The notes below the pieces were generated by a model. That model was not told the DNA's origin. It made no database searches and saw nothing but the letters and a program-made list of their open reading frames with translations. From Odoribacteraceae bacterium (GTDB lineage Bacteria; Bacteroidota; Bacteroidia; Bacteroidales; Marinifilaceae), in assembly GCA_031267995.1 (NCBI GenBank), contig JAIRXZ010000197.1, positions 1-6,698 on the forward strand: a stretch of DNA of 6,698 nucleotides, written 5' to 3'. Made by a program: the position numbers and the translations under genes. Numbering within the stretch: the stretch's first letter is position 1; each line of letters starts with the position of its first letter. Shown here one piece after another: positions 4,580 to 6,698 of the stretch.

Positions 4580-6625
4580 GTGCCGCGGACGCGACTTTTC
4601 TGTACTATTCTCATCATCTTCCGGGCAGCAACGACGGCGGCGCAGGAGTTCCCGGAGATCGAGCGACTGCTGGAGGAGAACGAAATTACCCCCGCGGACG
4701 ATGCCCACGAGGAGATCATGGCCGCGCTCGTCCGCCTGGCAGCCAACCCCCTGCGGGTGAATACCGCCACCTTCGACGAGTGGAAGCAGCTGCCCTTCCT
4801 CTCCGACGCCCAGATTGACCACATCCTCCAGTTCCGCGAACGCGTCGGCGCCTTCCACCACGCGGAGGAGCTGCTGCTGGTCGCGGGCATCAGTCGCACC
4901 GATCTCGACAACATCCGCCCCTTTATCAGCACCGCCGATCGCCCACCGGACAACCCCTTCGCCCGACGACGCACCCGCGACCTGCTCGCCCGCTGGCGGA
5001 CGACGCGCCCCTCGTCCATCGCCTACAACCGCTACGACCGGGAGGCCTTCCTCTCCGAAGAGGCCTACCTCCGCCACCTCGACAGCCGCTTCCGCGGCCC
5101 GGCATGGAGCGCCCTGCTCCGCTACAAACACGCCATCGCCGACCGATTCCAAACCGGCATCACGCTGGAGAATGACGCCGGCGAGCCATACTTCTCCCGC
5201 GGACAGACGACCGGCTTCGACTTCCTCTCCGCGCACGCCGCCTGGCGATGGCCGCGCGGGGTGGTGGAGCGGGTGATCGTCGGCGATTATCGCCTCCAAT
5301 TCGGCCAGGGACTTATAATCTGGAATGGCTTCCCGTCCGGCAAATCCGCCGCCACCCTCGGCAACGAAAAGGCGGCCGGCGGGGCAACTCCCTACACCTC
5401 CACCAACGAAAACAACTTCGCCCGCGGCGCGGCCATCGCCCTGCGTCCCTTCCCCGGCGGCGCGGCCACGCTCTTCATATCCTCCAAACGGGTGGACGCC
5501 AACCTGCACGAGGAGGAGAGCGCCGACCCCGGCGGCGCCGTCATCGACGACAGCGGCTACCACCGCCGGCAGTCGGAAATGGCGCGGAAGGATGCCCTCG
5601 CCGAGTTTATGGCCGGCGCCGCGATGGGCTACAATCACCCCCTTTTCCGGGCGGGCGTCACCCTGCTGCACTACAATTACTCGCCCCGCCTCCGCGTCGG
5701 CACGCGGGAGTACCAGCGGTATGCCGACGACGGCCGACACCGCGCGCTCGCCGCCGTCGCGTACAAGGGGGGATTCTCGCACCTCTACCTTTTCGGGGAG
5801 ACGGCCATCAGCGATAACGGCGCGACGGCTACCGTCAACGGCGCCCGGTATAGCGGCCTGGAGGCGGTGGCCTTCTCCGTCATCTACCGGCGCTACGACA
5901 AGCGATACATCTCCCGGCACGCCGGCGGCTTCGGCGAGTACGCCAACACCTCCAACGAAGAGGGCGCGTACGCCGGCATCGAGGTGACGCCCCACCGCGG
6001 CTGGAGGATCAACGCGTATCACGACCGCTTCCGCTACTTCGCCCCCCGCTACCGGGCAACCGCGCCGGGAGGCGGCCACGAAACGCTGCTGGAGGTGACG
6101 CGTCGCGGCGGCGGCGACGAGTGGATCCTCCGCGTCAAGCTCGAAACCAAGCCGGAGGACGATGGCGACCAAACCCTCCCGCGGTCGCGCCAATCCTACC
6201 GCCTGCAGTACGACCGCGGGACGGGCGGACGGGTCTCCTCGCGGACGCGGGTGGAGTACGTCCGCCACGCCAAGGGGGGGCGCGCGGAGAGGGGCTTCCT
6301 CCTCTACCAGGAGTGCGCGCTGACGTTTCAACACCCCGACCTGAAGGCGCGCGTCCGCCTCGCTTACTTCGACGTCGATTCGTACAACGCCCGCGTCTAC
6401 GCCCACGAGCATGACGTGCTTTACGGCTACGCGCTTCCCGCTTATTCCGACCGCGGCTGGCGTTCCTACATCAATCTCGGCTGGAGACCCTCCCACGCGC
6501 TGACGCTTTATTTCAAAGGGGGTGTCGTCTATTATCCCGACCGCGAGTCCATCGGCTCCTCCCCCACGCGGGTGGATGGCAACAAGCTCTTTGACCTGGC
6601 CGTGCAGGCGGTGGTAAAGTGGTGA
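4580..6625 (+). CDS. Exported ComEA-like helix-hairpin-helix protein with outer-membrane beta-barrel (681 aa)
   Basis: Residues 1-21 look like a short signal peptide: two Arg, hydrophobic 6-14, then AATTAA with likely cleavage before Gln22. An Arg at 15 makes it imperfect. Residues ~57-116 align with the ComEA-type helix-hairpin-helix fold (NPLRVNTATFDEW, LPFLS, RVGAF, EELLLVAGIS, LDNIRPFI). From ~175 on, alternating polar and aromatic segments suggest an outer-membrane barrel. Motifs include GDYRLQFGQGLIIWNGF (235-251) and NENNFARG (276-283), which I recall from long Bacteroidota HhH proteins. The end, DLAVQAVVKW (672-681), has the terminal aromatic and alternation of a barrel beta-signal. 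GTG at 4580 is chosen because later starts lose the signal peptide and a TAA lies two codons upstream. The function is unknown. Both hairpin turns lack the usual Gly-X-Gly, so DNA binding should not be assumed. It is co-transcribed with the two genes before it by spacing. Confidence 0.85.
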   Translation: MPRTRLFCTILIIFRAATTAAQEFPEIERLLEENEITPADDAHEEIMAALVRLAANPLRVNTATFDEWKQLPFLSDAQIDHILQFRERVGAFHHAEELLLVAGISRTDLDNIRPFISTADRPPDNPFARRRTRDLLARWRTTRPSSIAYNRYDREAFLSEEAYLRHLDSRFRGPAWSALLRYKHAIADRFQTGITLENDAGEPYFSRGQTTGFDFLSAHAAWRWPRGVVERVIVGDYRLQFGQGLIIWNGFPSGKSAATLGNEKAAGGATPYTSTNENNFARGAAIALRPFPGGAATLFISSKRVDANLHEEESADPGGAVIDDSGYHRRQSEMARKDALAEFMAGAAMGYNHPLFRAGVTLLHYNYSPRLRVGTREYQRYADDGRHRALAAVAYKGGFSHLYLFGETAISDNGATATVNGARYSGLEAVAFSVIYRRYDKRYISRHAGGFGEYANTSNEEGAYAGIEVTPHRGWRINAYHDRFRYFAPRYRATAPGGGHETLLEVTRRGGGDEWILRVKLETKPEDDGDQTLPRSRQSYRLQYDRGTGGRVSSRTRVEYVRHAKGGRAERGFLLYQECALTFQHPDLKARVRLAYFDVDSYNARVYAHEHDVLYGYALPAYSDRGWRSYINLGWRPSHALTLYFKGGVVYYPDRESIGSSPTRVDGNKLFDLAVQAVVKW

Positions 6626-6636
6626 CGGGCAAAAAG

Positions 6637-6655
6637 CGTGAAGATACCCTTCACG
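6637..6655 (-). terminator. Hairpin with T-tract on the minus strand, probable terminator of a convergent gene
   Basis: CGTGAAG (6637-6643) and CTTCACG (6649-6655) form a perfect 7-bp stem with a 5-base loop. On the + strand no U-run follows. Read on the - strand the stem is followed by C then five T (AAAAA at 6631-6635 on the + strand), the layout of an intrinsic terminator. This predicts a gene on the - strand entering from the right edge. It may also end the upstream + strand transcript 12 bases after the stop codon, though less convincingly. Confidence 0.45.
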
Positions 6656-6698
6656 GTGCAGTGGGAAATCTCTCATCAAATTACACGACGAGCGACAC

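Noticed and set aside
4598..4606. Lipoprotein lipobox around Cys8 of the barrel protein
   Set aside because: The cysteine is far too near the N-terminus, before the hydrophobic core. The AATTAA segment fits signal peptidase I better.
4244..6679. 811-codon open frame on the minus strand across the DUF59 and barrel genes
   Set aside because: The translation is Gly/Val/Ala/Glu-rich without domain features, while the sense frame has a clear signal peptide, HhH domain and barrel end. Codon bias explains it.

Overview
The window looks like a chromosomal piece of a GC-rich member of the Bacteroidota. This is an inference from three things: gene starts without a recognisable Shine-Dalgarno sequence, an A/T-rich leader just before two of the starts, and the gene families present (a domain-V-type MutS relative in tandem, a SufE/DUF59 pair, and a signal-peptide protein with a ComEA-like helix-hairpin-helix domain followed by an outer-membrane barrel). 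All four protein genes lie on the + strand. The coding part is visibly GC-rich, and the 300 bases before the first gene are visibly AT-richer.

Bases 1-1015 hold no convincing gene. Bases 1-690 are packed with palindromic repeats of several kinds: a ~230-bp imperfect palindrome with a perfect 19-bp inverted repeat at its centre (44-275), an isolated double hairpin (276-315), a small GC-rich hairpin (338-361), a 24-bp imperfect inverted repeat (377-434), two mutually exclusive hairpins (472-502), and a tandem array with an exact 41-bp period (520-690). In the array the stems change sequence from unit to unit while pairing is kept. Bases 691-1015 are a plain AT-richer leader.

Bases 1016-3706 encode one 896-residue protein made of two consecutive copies of a MutS-like protein. 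Each copy has a complete ATPase motif set, repeated at an exact 453-residue spacing. A GC-rich hairpin follows the gene. Next come three tightly packed genes: sufE (3840-4256), a DUF59/MIP18-family protein overlapping it by 4 bases (4253-4576), and a 681-residue exported protein (4580-6625) that starts 3 bases after the previous stop and in the same frame. SufE and the DUF59 protein both point to iron-sulfur cluster assembly. The third protein joins a periplasmic ComEA-like domain to a predicted beta-barrel, and its task is not known. A hairpin after it carries a T-tract on the - strand and looks like the terminator of a convergent gene beyond the right edge.

The best candidates for something under-described are the single-chain MutS-like pair, the 41-bp covarying hairpin array, and the helix-hairpin-helix/barrel protein.
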